This document shows positions 15,117 through 24,035 of a DNA stretch of 64,000 nucleotides, piece after piece; the stretch's first letter is position 1, and the number at the start of each line of letters is the position of its first letter. Origin of the DNA: Agathobaculum sp. NTUH-O15-33. Lineage in GTDB: Bacteria > Bacillota > Clostridia > Oscillospirales > Butyricicoccaceae. Location: NCBI RefSeq assembly GCF_033193315.1, contig NZ_CP136187.1, positions 2,569,501 to 2,633,500 of the forward strand, read 5' to 3'. A program made the position numbers and the translations under genes. The notes beneath the pieces were generated by a model. The model saw nothing but the letters and a program-made list of their open reading frames with translations. It made no database searches and was not told where the DNA came from.

Positions 15117-18100
15117 TGAATATCACCCAACCCCTTCTTTTTAGGAAGGGGGCTTTTAGGTGGAAGCTTTATTAAATCACCATAGTATTTATTCTGTTCC
15201 TCCGAATCCCATTTTCCTGTACCACTCTGCGGAGTAAATGTCATCTCACCAAAATAAACCTGATCGTTGACTGAATAAAAGTCAACCCGAACAAATGCAA
15301 ATTCTTTGCAAAGTATTTTTGCAAATCCAACCATTTCATTAAATGTCTTTGGTCTCACGGGTTCAGGGTTAATATGTGGATAATTTACCCCATAATCCTG
15401 TAGCACCCAATTTAAATTATAAATGTTTCTTTTATGGTGGTTGGTGCCGCTTCCAATGTCCACCCATACAAATCTTGGCTGTCCGTTAAAACAAAAAAAT
15501 CTATAATCATAGATATCTCCCTCCAAATCTGCCATATATTTTTCAGCGATAATCCGAGGTGGAATATTCATATAATGTAACTCTAATCCATACACAAATG
15601 CAAAGTTCTTTTGCCCCCATTCATCAAATTTTTGCCTGAGCAAACTATAATCTATAGCATTTTTATCCTTAACTACAGCATTCCAACCACTGCCATGATT
15701 CATTTTTAAAACAAATTGTTCAGGTAATTCGTTAAAATTGATTTCGTCAAACTTTTCCCAAACTCCTAGTAGTGGGATTAAGTGCGCTTTTCCAATTCTC
15801 TCCGAAACCCATTGACGAACCAAAAACTTATCAGCCAACTGAGTTTTTAGGGTGGAACTGTCATATAGTTTGAGCCATTGAATCTTTTCATTAAAGGTTC
15901 TTGGATTTTCTAAATTTAGATCTTCCTTTGTGACCCGTTTATACCAAAGCTTTAATTCTTCCTCATACTGCTCGGGCTGCAAATTTACAAAGTAGTCATA
16001 ATTACGTATCACCTTAGAGGAGGCATTTTTTCTGTTTGGAGAAGACGGGTTTTGCTTATTTATTGATGTCGGAGACAAAACAATTGCTTTCGATTGTTCC
16101 ATATCAGAAAGTATGCGCAAATGGATTAAAATGCGTCTAAACGTATATGACGCGCCGTGATCTTTATAGCAATGAATTATACCCCTTATCTTTCGTGGCA
16201 TCCAAGTTATGCAGCGTCCCACTTTATATGTTATAGAATGGCGGATAGAATGCACTTCGTCAGACAATGTTTCCACACGCTTTTGCAGATTCGTTATCTG
16301 ACTCTTTAACATCTGAAATTTTTCCATATTATGAATTTGTATAGATTGTTGTCTGTCCCCTTCTAACTGCAAACTCTCCATAGCCATTTGCTCATAAAAA
16401 AGCAGATCCTTAAGTATGGGATAATAATTTAATATATTGTTAAGCTGAATATAAAAGAGTTTTTCCCCTCGATCATTAATTTTCCATAGCGCTTCTTCTT
16501 GGGTACCGGCTATATATGAGAGCCTCGAAATATTTTTATCAACCACATTTATCTTGTATCCATTAAGCATACCCATGATCCAAAACCAAATATCATCATT
16601 AGTAGGTGTAAGTTTGCAAAACAAATCTTCACGCAACACATCTGAATGCAAACAATGGGGAGGATACAAGCAACCAGCTCCTCCAGATAACTTATGAAGA
16701 TAGGTTGGAACAGGATACACCTTTATGGCGTCTGGTGTTATTTGAATATCATTTGCATTATTATAGTAAATAGAGGTAATTCTATGGCATTGAATGCAAT
16801 TCGGTTTTGAGCGAAATCCGCGCAAAAGAAATTCGATTAGATGTTTATCAAACAGCAAATCATCATCAACTGTAATTATAATATCTTCTGGATATTCTTT
16901 TAAGCTCGGTATCAGCTTTTTATAAGCTTTCAAATCTTTAGTCCATTTGACTTCAATAATTTCCGATATTAGATTTGTTAGCTCTAGTGGAAGATCATTC
17001 ATTAAATTAGGAAATTGAGATTGCGCTAACCACAAAACTATTTTATCAGGCAATATCGTTTGTTGCATCAACGTCTGAATTGTTTGATGTACTGTACCAA
17101 TACGTTTGGGGTATGAAGTTAACGAAACAACAACTTTGGGAAAATATGATCGATCAAAGCGGGATTTTGAGCTTTCCTGTGCCTCTGAAAAAAATTTCCA
17201 AAGTTTATTATCCCTTATCATTTCTTTTTTTAATGTGTAAAACACCGGATGTCCAAAAAACAATTTACCACACTCATTATAGAAATCTTCATACCCCTTT
17301 GAATATCTTGCTCCAGCATAATTGTTTAGCGAAAAATATAAATTTGAAATAATAAAATATTGCACTGACTGTTCGACTTTTTTATAGTAATCTAACTTAT
17401 GCGCATGTTCATATGTTAATAGTAATGCTCTAATTACGTTAGATAATTTATTACATTTGGAGCTTGTTATAGAGCCCTCAAAGTTAACTCTGTAATAAAT
17501 TAATGGCTTTTCAATATATGCAATTTTTGATGCAGAAACCGCACACATTGAAGAAAAAGTAATGTCATTTGTTGAAGATAACGTTTCGAAAGACAAATGG
17601 TTATTCTTTAAAAAATTACTTCTTATTAGTTTATTCCAAGGTACCGGATTAATAATTGACATAATTCGTTGCGGACAATCTTTATAGCTAAATGTTTTAA
17701 ACTGTTGAGGTAGCACGCTTTTATTAATATCTTTTTTTAATTCCAAAGAAGTGCTTTGCTCATCATATCTATAATGGTCAAAAACAACAATATCAGCTAA
17801 ATATTCTTCAGCTATTTTTACTGTCTGCTCTAATAAAGACTTTTCACAAAAATCATCACTATCCATAAACAGGACATACTTCCCTTTAGATAATGCAAAA
17901 CCATTATTTCTAGCTACGCCTGCAAATTGGTTCTTTTGTGTATAAATCTTGATTCTTGAGTCTTTTTGTTGGTATGAGTATAAAATTTTTAATGAATTAT
18001 CAATGGAACCATCATCTACACAAATTATCTCGATTTCTTTTAGTGTCTGATGCATCACGCTTTCCAAACACTGCTCTAAATAATGCTGCGCATTGTAGAC

Positions 18101-18133
18101 AGGTATAACGACTGATACTATCGGTTTTTTCAT
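15113..18133 (-). CDS. Three-domain protein: GT2 glycosyltransferase, second transferase-like domain and TupA-like ATP-grasp
   Basis: The protein has 1006 residues and three parts. Residues 1 to about 320 are a GT-A family 2 transferase ([20 protein letters not shown], then DSDD). Residues about 325-560 form a second nucleotide-sugar-type domain opening [19 protein letters not shown] with an [10 protein letters not shown] motif. After a coiled-coil linker (about 610-650), residues about 725-1000 match the TupA-like ATP-grasp family ([43 protein letters not shown]), known from teichuronic-acid synthesis. Codon use is much more AT-rich than in the housekeeping genes. It is cytoplasmic or membrane-associated, with no signal peptide. 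The dehydrogenase gene overlaps its stop. Confidence 0.82.
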   Translation of the reverse strand: MKKPIVSVVIPVYNAQHYLEQCLESVMHQTLKEIEIICVDDGSIDNSLKILYSYQQKDSRIKIYTQKNQFAGVARNNGFALSKGKYVLFMDSDDFCEKSLLEQTVKIAEEYLADIVVFDHYRYDEQSTSLELKKDINKSVLPQQFKTFSYKDCPQRIMSIINPVPWNKLIRSNFLKNNHLSFETLSSTNDITFSSMCAVSASKIAYIEKPLIYYRVNFEGSITSSKCNKLSNVIRALLLTYEHAHKLDYYKKVEQSVQYFIISNLYFSLNNYAGARYSKGYEDFYNECGKLFFGHPVFYTLKKEMIRDNKLWKFFSEAQESSKSRFDRSYFPKVVVSLTSYPKRIGTVHQTIQTLMQQTILPDKIVLWLAQSQFPNLMNDLPLELTNLISEIIEVKWTKDLKAYKKLIPSLKEYPEDIIITVDDDLLFDKHLIEFLLRGFRSKPNCIQCHRITSIYYNNANDIQITPDAIKVYPVPTYLHKLSGGAGCLYPPHCLHSDVLREDLFCKLTPTNDDIWFWIMGMLNGYKINVVDKNISRLSYIAGTQEEALWKINDRGEKLFYIQLNNILNYYPILKDLLFYEQMAMESLQLEGDRQQSIQIHNMEKFQMLKSQITNLQKRVETLSDEVHSIRHSITYKVGRCITWMPRKIRGIIHCYKDHGASYTFRRILIHLRILSDMEQSKAIVLSPTSINKQNPSSPNRKNASSKVIRNYDYFVNLQPEQYEEELKLWYKRVTKEDLNLENPRTFNEKIQWLKLYDSSTLKTQLADKFLVRQWVSERIGKAHLIPLLGVWEKFDEINFNELPEQFVLKMNHGSGWNAVVKDKNAIDYSLLRQKFDEWGQKNFAFVYGLELHYMNIPPRIIAEKYMADLEGDIYDYRFFCFNGQPRFVWVDIGSGTNHHKRNIYNLNWVLQDYGVNYPHINPEPVRPKTFNEMVGFAKILCKEFAFVRVDFYSVNDQVYFGEMTFTPQSGTGKWDSEEQNKYYGDLIKLPPKSPLPKKKGLGDIQ

Positions 18134-18159
18134 TATTTACATCCTCATTTGATTTTTAT

Positions 18160-19215
18160 TTATAAAGAACACAAAAATTTCTTATCATATGAAGTGATAA
18201 TCGATATAGTTTTTCGTCCGATATATTTTCCCATGCAATAATTATTACAACATCTATATAACTTTTCAGCAAATAATTGATATGCATTGTTACAGTACTC
18301 ATCATTCACGTCATCCATTAAAACACAGAACGAATCTGATAAATTTTGTGGAATTAGCTTTAACGCATCAATACGACGATATTTTTGTGAACGACTATGC
18401 CCTGGCCCATCGATCGACATGAAATCAAACTGAATACTCGGTAGTTTCTCCTTAAGGTTACGGTACACTAAAGTACAATCGTCATTCAGAAAATTAATTT
18501 CTTCAGCTGGAACATGTAATAATTTAGTTGATACAGGACAAGAATAGTTTTGCTGAAAAAAATTAATCCATTCCAAATCCTGCTCCACCACAATATGCTC
18601 CACATCATCAAAAGCCGCCGCATACTGCGCGATCATGCGGGTAGACTGTCCTAATCCCAGTTCCAAAATTTTTTTAGGATGCGTTTCATTCAAAACACGA
18701 TACATCACATAGAGATAAGGATATCCAACCGCCCAACGTCCGGGCGAAAAGCTTTTATCGTTTAACCATGTGCTCTCTGTGATCGTATTATTAAAAATCT
18801 GCGCCCACACAGCTTCCGACGCCTGCCGTGCTGCTTCAGCAGATAGATTTCGTACCCGCTCCAAATCTTTTTTTAAACTCTCATGCTCTTGTATGATATT
18901 ATCGTTTGCTGCCGACTGCTTTTTTACGAATGTCTCAAGGCAATCCAAGCCATCTGCAGACCGCTTCTCCTGCTCCCGATAGTTTTTTTCAAGGGTATCA
19001 AGCTGTTCCTGCTGATCTTTCATTTGCTGAAGAATAGTAGCCTTTCCCTGCTGAATTTGCGTAACGCAAATATCCATCTCAGACTGCTGTTCAGAAAGTT
19101 TTTTATTTTGTTCCTCCAGCACTGAAAGCACCCGCTCAATCTCTCGATTAAAAGCCTTCACTGGCGGCGGCAAAATGCGCTTCAGTAATTCCTTTATTGC
19201 CCTAATCAGCCCCAT
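18160..19215 (-). CDS. Coiled-coil plus class I methyltransferase-like protein
   Basis: This 351-residue protein has a long N-terminal coiled coil (about residues 20-125, rich in Glu, Gln and Lys heptads) and a C-terminal domain with a SAM-binding-like motif (KKILELGLGQSTRMIAQYA), an acidic residue after the second strand (HIVVEQDLEW) and FDFMSIDGPG. It may modify the glycan or act as a scaffold in the locus. The start overlaps the preceding glycosyltransferase gene by 14 bases. No residue fixes the acceptor, and it could bind SAM without being a methyltransferase. Confidence 0.65.
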   Translation of the reverse strand: MGLIRAIKELLKRILPPPVKAFNREIERVLSVLEEQNKKLSEQQSEMDICVTQIQQGKATILQQMKDQQEQLDTLEKNYREQEKRSADGLDCLETFVKKQSAANDNIIQEHESLKKDLERVRNLSAEAARQASEAVWAQIFNNTITESTWLNDKSFSPGRWAVGYPYLYVMYRVLNETHPKKILELGLGQSTRMIAQYAAAFDDVEHIVVEQDLEWINFFQQNYSCPVSTKLLHVPAEEINFLNDDCTLVYRNLKEKLPSIQFDFMSIDGPGHSRSQKYRRIDALKLIPQNLSDSFCVLMDDVNDEYCNNAYQLFAEKLYRCCNNYCMGKYIGRKTISIITSYDKKFLCSL

Positions 19216-20281
19216 GTTTTCTCTCCAGTCTATTTTTTATCTGTATCAGTGTGTAATACAATCCGTGCTCTTTTTGACAGTTTAGCAGCCTTTTTGCCGG
19301 TCCCGGCCTTTTCCCGGACGGTGGAGTTTCATAGCGCAGGCCATAGTAGAGCGAACGGAACGGAAACTGCTGTAAATAATTTTCTCCAACCTCGGCTTCG
19401 TCGTAGCTCTGCAAAAACATTCTAAGCTGCGCTTTTAAAGCAGCAGGCTCAGCAGCTTGCGGCAGAAGGCGCTCATACCATCCTAAAATACCGTTAATCT
19501 CTTGACGCAGAATCAGTTGTTTTAACTCCGGCTCTATGTCTGTACACAGCTTGCGAACGATACTATAGTTATCAAGCTGCGCAGCATAATGCTCCGCTTT
19601 TCTGCCTACGAGCGAATTTTGCTGCGCAACACGGTAGCATACAATAATTTTATCCGTTATCATCAGCCGCTGTGCCTTAAGCAAGCACTGAATGTAAAAG
19701 GAATGGTCGTTGATGCAGCGCAAGTTATTAAACATAATATTGTTTTCTTCCAAAAACGATCGGCGGTACAAGCCGTTCCAAGGCACGTCAGCGGTCTGCA
19801 GCAGCCGTTCAGGCATTTGACGGAAGTTTAGTACCTTCTTTCTTTTTCCCCAGCCAATGCTGCTGTTTGTGGAAAACGGTGTCGTATATTGTTTCCCGTT
19901 TGAACTATCAAGACAGCGAAAGCGACCTTTGACCCAGTCTAACCGATTCTTTTCAGCTAATTTAAACAAATACTCCAGCGCGCCTTCCAAATAAAAATCA
20001 TCTGCATCCAAAAAGGCGATGTATTCTCCGCGGGCCTTCTTCATCCCACAATTACGAGCAACGCCGGCATACCGGTTTTTTTGTGTGTACACACGTATCC
20101 TCGAGTCGCCCGCTGCACAGCGTTGCAGCATGGATAGGCTGGTGTCGGTAGAACCATCATCAATAAAGATCACCTCAAGTGATGGTCCGGACTGTCTCAG
20201 CACAGAATTCAATGTCTGCTTTAAATAGCGTTCTCCGTTATAAACCGGAATGATAACCGATATTTCGATCGATTTGCTCAT
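19202..20281 (-). CDS. Family 2 glycosyltransferase
   Basis: The 359-residue protein opens MSKSIEISVIIPVYNGERYL and carries the GT2 nucleotide-binding segment VIFIDDGSTDTSLSML and a DADD metal motif (AFLDADDFYLEG). I start it at the ATG at 20279-20281. The reading frame is open much further upstream, but that part overlaps the previous glycosyltransferase in another frame and has no family similarity. It would transfer one sugar during glycan assembly; donor and acceptor cannot be read. Confidence 0.88.
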   Translation of the reverse strand: MSKSIEISVIIPVYNGERYLKQTLNSVLRQSGPSLEVIFIDDGSTDTSLSMLQRCAAGDSRIRVYTQKNRYAGVARNCGMKKARGEYIAFLDADDFYLEGALEYLFKLAEKNRLDWVKGRFRCLDSSNGKQYTTPFSTNSSIGWGKRKKVLNFRQMPERLLQTADVPWNGLYRRSFLEENNIMFNNLRCINDHSFYIQCLLKAQRLMITDKIIVCYRVAQQNSLVGRKAEHYAAQLDNYSIVRKLCTDIEPELKQLILRQEINGILGWYERLLPQAAEPAALKAQLRMFLQSYDEAEVGENYLQQFPFRSLYYGLRYETPPSGKRPGPAKRLLNCQKEHGLYYTLIQIKNRLERKHGAD

Positions 20282-20310
20282 TTTATTCCCACAACCTCTA
20301 TCCGCTGCGT

Positions 20311-21294
20311 CTATTTTAATGACCTTTGCTGTCGGTAAAGAAAATACCGACCAAACAGCGTCGGACACAGCACCATGCAACCATGCTTCAGCTTGCTTTT
20401 CAATGGTAGGCACGATGTCAGCACACAAAGCCACCCCTGCCGCAGTTCTTTTTGTAGCGCCAAGACCTTCTCTAATAAAGATTTTTCTGTAACCAATCGA
20501 CAGCAAACTTCCGCGAATTCTGTCTGACGGCGCGCCCTGCATAAGTTTCGCGCTTGTTTTGTCTGACACAGAGCTAAAACAGCGTCCAGCGCGGTCACTG
20601 CGGTCATCCGCCGTTCCAACCAGCCTGTGCTTGTTTTTTGTTTTCTGATGGCGCTGTCGCCGTGCTGCCGGTAATGATATGTGGCCGACTGTATGCATTT
20701 CACCTTTTGACAGTAGGTGAAGTATGTAGCGCAGAAAAGCATATCTTCTGCGTAATAAAGGGTTTCCTGCAAAGCAATCCTGTTATTCTGAATCACAGAG
20801 CGTCGAAATAACTTATTACACAGGAAACCCTGAAATCGATTTGGCATCAGCATGCTCACTATCGCCGTGTCTGTTGAAAGAACTTCGGATACACAATAAC
20901 ATCTGCGCTCGGATTTCCCCGGATATTCTAGCCAATAGCCGCATATACTGCAATCCGATTGACATTGCTCCATTCCTTCAATTAGACACTTCAAATGGTT
21001 TGGATCCACCCAATCATCTGCGTCTACGAATGTAATAAATTCGCTGCATGCACGGTGCAATCCCGTGTTACGCGCGGCGCTGACGCCCTTATTGGGTTGA
21101 TGGATCACCTGAATTCTTTTATCCTGCAGCGCATAATGGTGGCATATGGCTAGAGACGCATCTGTCGATCCATCATCTATCAGCAAAATTTCAAAGTCCG
21201 AATATGACTGGCAAAGTAGACTGTCCAAACATTGGGATAGAAATTGTGCTGCGTTAAACACGGGAATAATGACACCAATATGTGCAGTCTGCAT
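20311..21294 (-). CDS. Family 2 glycosyltransferase
   Basis: From the ATG at 21292-21294 the 327-residue protein reads MQTAHIGVIIPVFNAAQF and has EILLIDDGSTDASLAIC and FVDADDWVDP, the GT2 signature motifs. A purine-rich site (GAAGAGGA) precedes the start. The same frame is open upstream through the end of the broken OCH1-like gene, but the true end of that gene (TAA at 21296-21298) abuts this ATG in another frame, so I do not treat the upstream part as a fusion. Confidence 0.85.
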   Translation of the reverse strand: MQTAHIGVIIPVFNAAQFLSQCLDSLLCQSYSDFEILLIDDGSTDASLAICHHYALQDKRIQVIHQPNKGVSAARNTGLHRACSEFITFVDADDWVDPNHLKCLIEGMEQCQSDCSICGYWLEYPGKSERRCYCVSEVLSTDTAIVSMLMPNRFQGFLCNKLFRRSVIQNNRIALQETLYYAEDMLFCATYFTYCQKVKCIQSATYHYRQHGDSAIRKQKTSTGWLERRMTAVTALDAVLALCQTKQARNLCRARRQTEFAEVCCRLVTEKSLLEKVLALQKELRQGWLCVLTSCLPLKSKLKHGCMVLCPTLFGRYFLYRQQRSLK

Positions 21295-21295
21295 T

Positions 21296-22001
21296 TTATC
21301 CTCTTCCCATCCATTGTTTGACACGGCGTGTACCATCCGGACCAAGCATTTGTGCCAGTTTTGTATTAACTCGGTTTTGCAACGGCATCGGGACGCTTGA
21401 AAATGATGGATTGCTAAAGAATTATCTGTCAAACAGATTTTGCCCGTCTTCAAATCCTTCGGCGAAAAGAAATCCTTTGGATAAATTGATACTTCGCACA
21501 CCTTTTGCTGTGAATTGTCCTGACGCAGTCCCATTTTCAAGAAAAGTTCTGTCATACGCTCTGTATTTGTCATATAGTCATAGCTTCCATCCTGTCGTAT
21601 GAATTGCATATCCTGATACTGCGCCTTCGCACTGTAAAAAAAGAATGCCGAGGCTCAGCCGCCATCAAGCAGGTAGCGATTCTTTCGTCGCTCTCAAACC
21701 CTATGACACCTCTCTCACTCAGCAAGATATCGAGTGGTTTTAAAAGCTCAACATCGGTATCTAGATAAATTCCACCTTGATCACATAACACTGCCAGTCG
21801 GACGTAATCGGAAACAAACGCCCACTTTTTTGCTTCAAATGCCTGTCTTACATAGTTATTATCTTGCAAAGGCGCGTTTTTTTCATTCCAGCAGATTATT
21901 TCATAAGCTGGACAAAGACGCTTCCAGCTTTCCAGACACTCCTTGGTTTTTCGGTTCATTGCACCGCCGAACCAGCAGTAATGAATCTTTGGGGGAATCA
22001 T
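21296..22001 (-). pseudogene. OCH1/Gly_transf_sug-type glycosyltransferase with two frameshifts
   Basis: The start MIPPKIHYCWFGG and the motif GGIYLDTDVELLKPL are typical of DXD-containing OCH1-like transferases found in capsule loci. The frame is lost at a run of seven A's at 21636-21642 (plus strand); one more A would restore RHSFFYSAKAQYQDMQF. A second shift near 21390 separates LAIHHFQAS from the natural-looking end LQNRVNTKLAQMLGPDG. Two lesions suggest a pseudogene, but both lie in short homopolymers, so sequencing error or phase variation at the A7 tract are alternatives. The start overlaps the preceding gene's stop. Confidence 0.75.
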
Positions 22002-22804
22002 TGTGACAGTCCTTTCAGTTGCTTGAGGACAAACGCGGGCAACAATCCTACGATTAGTGGCTTCATTACATAAGGGTATGCGCTGGGCAGCAACCCTAAT
22101 TCTTTAAAACGGACAAAACGCGTAACGCATTCATTGATTCTATGAGAAAAGCGGCGGTTTCCCTTCACTGTACTGGGAACTGTATACTCAAGCAATTTTT
22201 CTTGAAGATTTGCGCCTTGAAGTCCTTTGGTATAAAGTCTGAGCAGTAAATCATAGTCCTCACATAAAATGCAGTGTCGGTCTTCCGAATACCCGCCAAC
22301 CGCTTCAAGCGCTGTTCGGCGAAACAGTAAAGCTGGATGGATAAAAGGCTGTGTAATGTAAAAATCGTTTACTTGGGGGAATTCCGGAAAGCAACGCTGC
22401 CCTACAATTTGGCCACCGCACCACAGATCTACATTGCACCCAACAAACGCTATCTTGGTATGCGTCTGCAAATACTTCAACTGACACTTCAGACGTTCAG
22501 GATGGGCATAATCGTCATCATCCATACGAGCAACCCAAGTTCCTTTTGCTTGTAGCAAACAAAGGTTAAGCTTGGCCGGTAAAGTAAAGCAATTATCCTT
22601 TCGTATCAGTCGAATGCGAAGGTCGGAAGCAGCCTGTGCATTTAAAAACGTACAGGCTTCTGGCACCGAACCGTTATCGCAGATTAACAATTCCAGATTG
22701 ACCATGCTTTGCTCTAAAATAGATTGAACACTGCGCTTTAGCAGTGCAATATTATGATCACGATAATAAACACCCATAATAACGGAAATAAGAGGTGGTT
22801 GCAT
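21998..22804 (-). CDS. Family 2 glycosyltransferase
   Basis: This is a GT2 enzyme of about 268 residues: PPLISVIMGVYYRD at the N-terminus, LELLICDNGS, and a metal motif in WVARMDDDDYAHPERL. I choose the ATG at 22802-22804, which has AGGG nine bases upstream; the ATG at 22823-22825, overlapping the recombinase stop, is an alternative that would add seven residues. It is co-transcribed with the recombinase and the rest of the locus. Confidence 0.85.
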   Translation of the reverse strand: MQPPLISVIMGVYYRDHNIALLKRSVQSILEQSMVNLELLICDNGSVPEACTFLNAQAASDLRIRLIRKDNCFTLPAKLNLCLLQAKGTWVARMDDDDYAHPERLKCQLKYLQTHTKIAFVGCNVDLWCGGQIVGQRCFPEFPQVNDFYITQPFIHPALLFRRTALEAVGGYSEDRHCILCEDYDLLLRLYTKGLQGANLQEKLLEYTVPSTVKGNRRFSHRINECVTRFVRFKELGLLPSAYPYVMKPLIVGLLPAFVLKQLKGLSQ

Positions 22805-22821
22805 AAAATTGATCCCTACCT

Positions 22822-23415
22822 TCATCTGACCCACTTCCAAAACGTCTGATGTGATACGCCTAAGATCTTTGCCGCTTCCCGTGTCGATATTTCCTTGGAA
22901 AGCCAGCGTTTCTTCAGCCTATAGAACTCTTCTTCCTTTTCCAGCGGCGGGCGTCCGAAGCGGATGCCTTTTGCTTTGGCCGCATCGATCCCCTCACGCT
23001 GACGCTGGCGATGTTCAGCATATTCATGCACCACTGTGGAGTTGAACGCTTCGATCAGAAGGTTGTTTATCAGTTCTACAGCCCACTGCTGGTCTTCGGA
23101 TAACTCGATCATCGTAGTCGGCATATCAACCACTTTTAAGCGAACACCATTCTCTTTCAGCCATAGCAGTTCCAATTTGATATCCGCTTTGTTGCGGCTC
23201 AAACGGTCCAGAGATTTAATAATTAGCGTATCTCCTTCGCGCAGTGCAGCGTTTTTTAGCAGCTGATAGCTGTTCCGAACGGTATTCCGGTCCGACTCTA
23301 GGTCGATAAACATCTCATTCTCCTGCGCACCAAGCTCATGGAAGGCATTCAGCTGCGCATCCAAGTTCTTCTCATCGTCTGATACGCGGGCATAATAAAA
23401 GGTTTTGTGTTGCAT
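22822..23415 (-). CDS. Serine recombinase (resolvase/invertase family) with HTH domain
   Basis: The protein has 197 residues. The N-terminal resolvase domain reads FYYARVSDDEKNLDAQL, with Arg10 and nucleophile Ser12. SLDRLSRNKADI is the conserved second catalytic motif, and the C-terminal helix-turn-helix is ISTREAAKILGVSHQTFWKW. The size fits small resolvases/invertases rather than large phage integrases. The ATG at 23413-23415 has GAGGTGAG upstream. It is the first gene of the glycan transcript and its stop touches the next transferase gene. It may resolve or invert DNA at the dyad just upstream. No transposase or terminal repeats are seen nearby. Confidence 0.9.
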   Translation of the reverse strand: MQHKTFYYARVSDDEKNLDAQLNAFHELGAQENEMFIDLESDRNTVRNSYQLLKNAALREGDTLIIKSLDRLSRNKADIKLELLWLKENGVRLKVVDMPTTMIELSEDQQWAVELINNLLIEAFNSTVVHEYAEHRQRQREGIDAAKAKGIRFGRPPLEKEEEFYRLKKRWLSKEISTREAAKILGVSHQTFWKWVR

Positions 23416-23509
23416 ACTCTCACCTCTTCTTCCTGCATTTCTTCGATGATTTCTTTCTTTTTTATTGAGAAGACAATCAAAAGGTGTACTATTTGATTTC
23501 CACTGAAAA

Positions 23510-23546
23510 TTTCCAGTCATTATACATCACTATCGGTAACTGGAAA
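23510..23546 (-). promoter_or_regulatory. Promoter of the glycan locus embedded in a dyad
   Basis: A perfect TATAAT (23519-23524, minus strand) lies between two arms, TTTCCAGT (23510-23517) and ACTGGAAA (23539-23546). The -35 region is poor. The arms could be a binding or crossover site for the recombinase, so that it autoregulates its own gene and the downstream transferases. This is inference from position. Confidence 0.5.
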
Positions 23547-23603
23547 CGATGTGCTAATTAACTATTGCTTTTTAAGCACTTTTGCGATATACTTGATTAG
23601 GCA

Positions 23604-23641
23604 AAAAAGCTGTCAAAAGGCACACCTTTTGACAGCTTTTT
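23604..23641. terminator. Perfect 17-base bidirectional terminator
   Basis: AAAAAGCTGTCAAAAGG and its exact complement flank a CACA loop, giving T-runs on both strands. It separates the glycan promoter from the candidate RNA and the catabolic operon. Confidence 0.85.
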
Positions 23642-23789
23642 ACCGTTTTCACCTTATATTTTTTGTATATTCTCTGATTGCTCAATATTGATATCCGTTA
23701 TTTATGAGCGCCTGCTTTAGAAAAATGCGGATTGCGGTTGGCGTATCAAGACCCAAAGCTGAAAACAATGCAAGTAAATAAAAAGGATA

Positions 23790-24034
23790 AAGGAAGTAGC
23801 CCCATCAGTTAAAGTTAAGTTACTACACTTTACCAGACCGAGGTGAGGTCGCAGCCTTCATGCGTTAAGAGGATGTGGCCTGTACGAACTAAGAGCTTTT
23901 GCCGTAGGTACGTTCCCCGGCCATATGTGCACGGTTACATATCAGGCAGTAACCCTGTAAGGACACAACATACGCCGGCATAATAAGACGCAGAGACAAT
24001 GCGCTCATTCAGAGCAGCATCATCTCTGCGTTTT
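23790..24034 (+). ncRNA. Candidate structured non-coding RNA with its own terminator
   Basis: No protein-coding frame explains this stretch, yet it is rich in short complementary segments: GACC/GGTC around 23830, GGTTAC/GTAACC near 23930-23960, GCGT/ACGC linking both ends, and two GGCC boxes enclosing GTAC/GTAC. It ends in a strong plus-strand terminator. The length (about 200 nt) and organisation recall conserved Firmicutes RNAs such as the raiA motif or 6S RNA, but I cannot assign a family with certainty. It is not tmRNA, RNase P RNA or SRP RNA, whose landmark sequences are absent. No clear promoter was found. Confidence 0.5.
23989..24034 (+). terminator. Intrinsic terminator of the candidate RNA
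   Basis: CGCAGAGA (23989-23996) pairs with TCTCTGCG (24023-24030), with inner GCTC/GAGC arms, and is followed by TTTTGTTATTT. The T-run favours the plus strand, which has no protein gene upstream. It lies directly against the stop codon of the minus-strand glycerate kinase gene and may also serve it. Confidence 0.75.
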
Positions 24035-24035
24035 G

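Noticed and set aside
20282..20698. N-terminal extension of the glycosyltransferase at 19202
   Set aside because: The frame is open but overlaps the preceding glycosyltransferase in another frame, is rich in residues atypical for GT2, and the natural start MSKSIEISVIIPVYN lies at 20281.
21295..21609. Fusion of the OCH1-like and GT2 transferases
   Set aside because: The shared frame results from a frameshift. The original end of the OCH1-like gene is visible in another frame and its stop abuts the GT2 ATG, which has its own ribosome-binding site.
22822..23641. Insertion sequence or transposon around the serine recombinase
   Set aside because: No transposase, terminal inverted repeats or target duplications were found, and the gene is embedded in the glycan operon by an overlapping stop/start.
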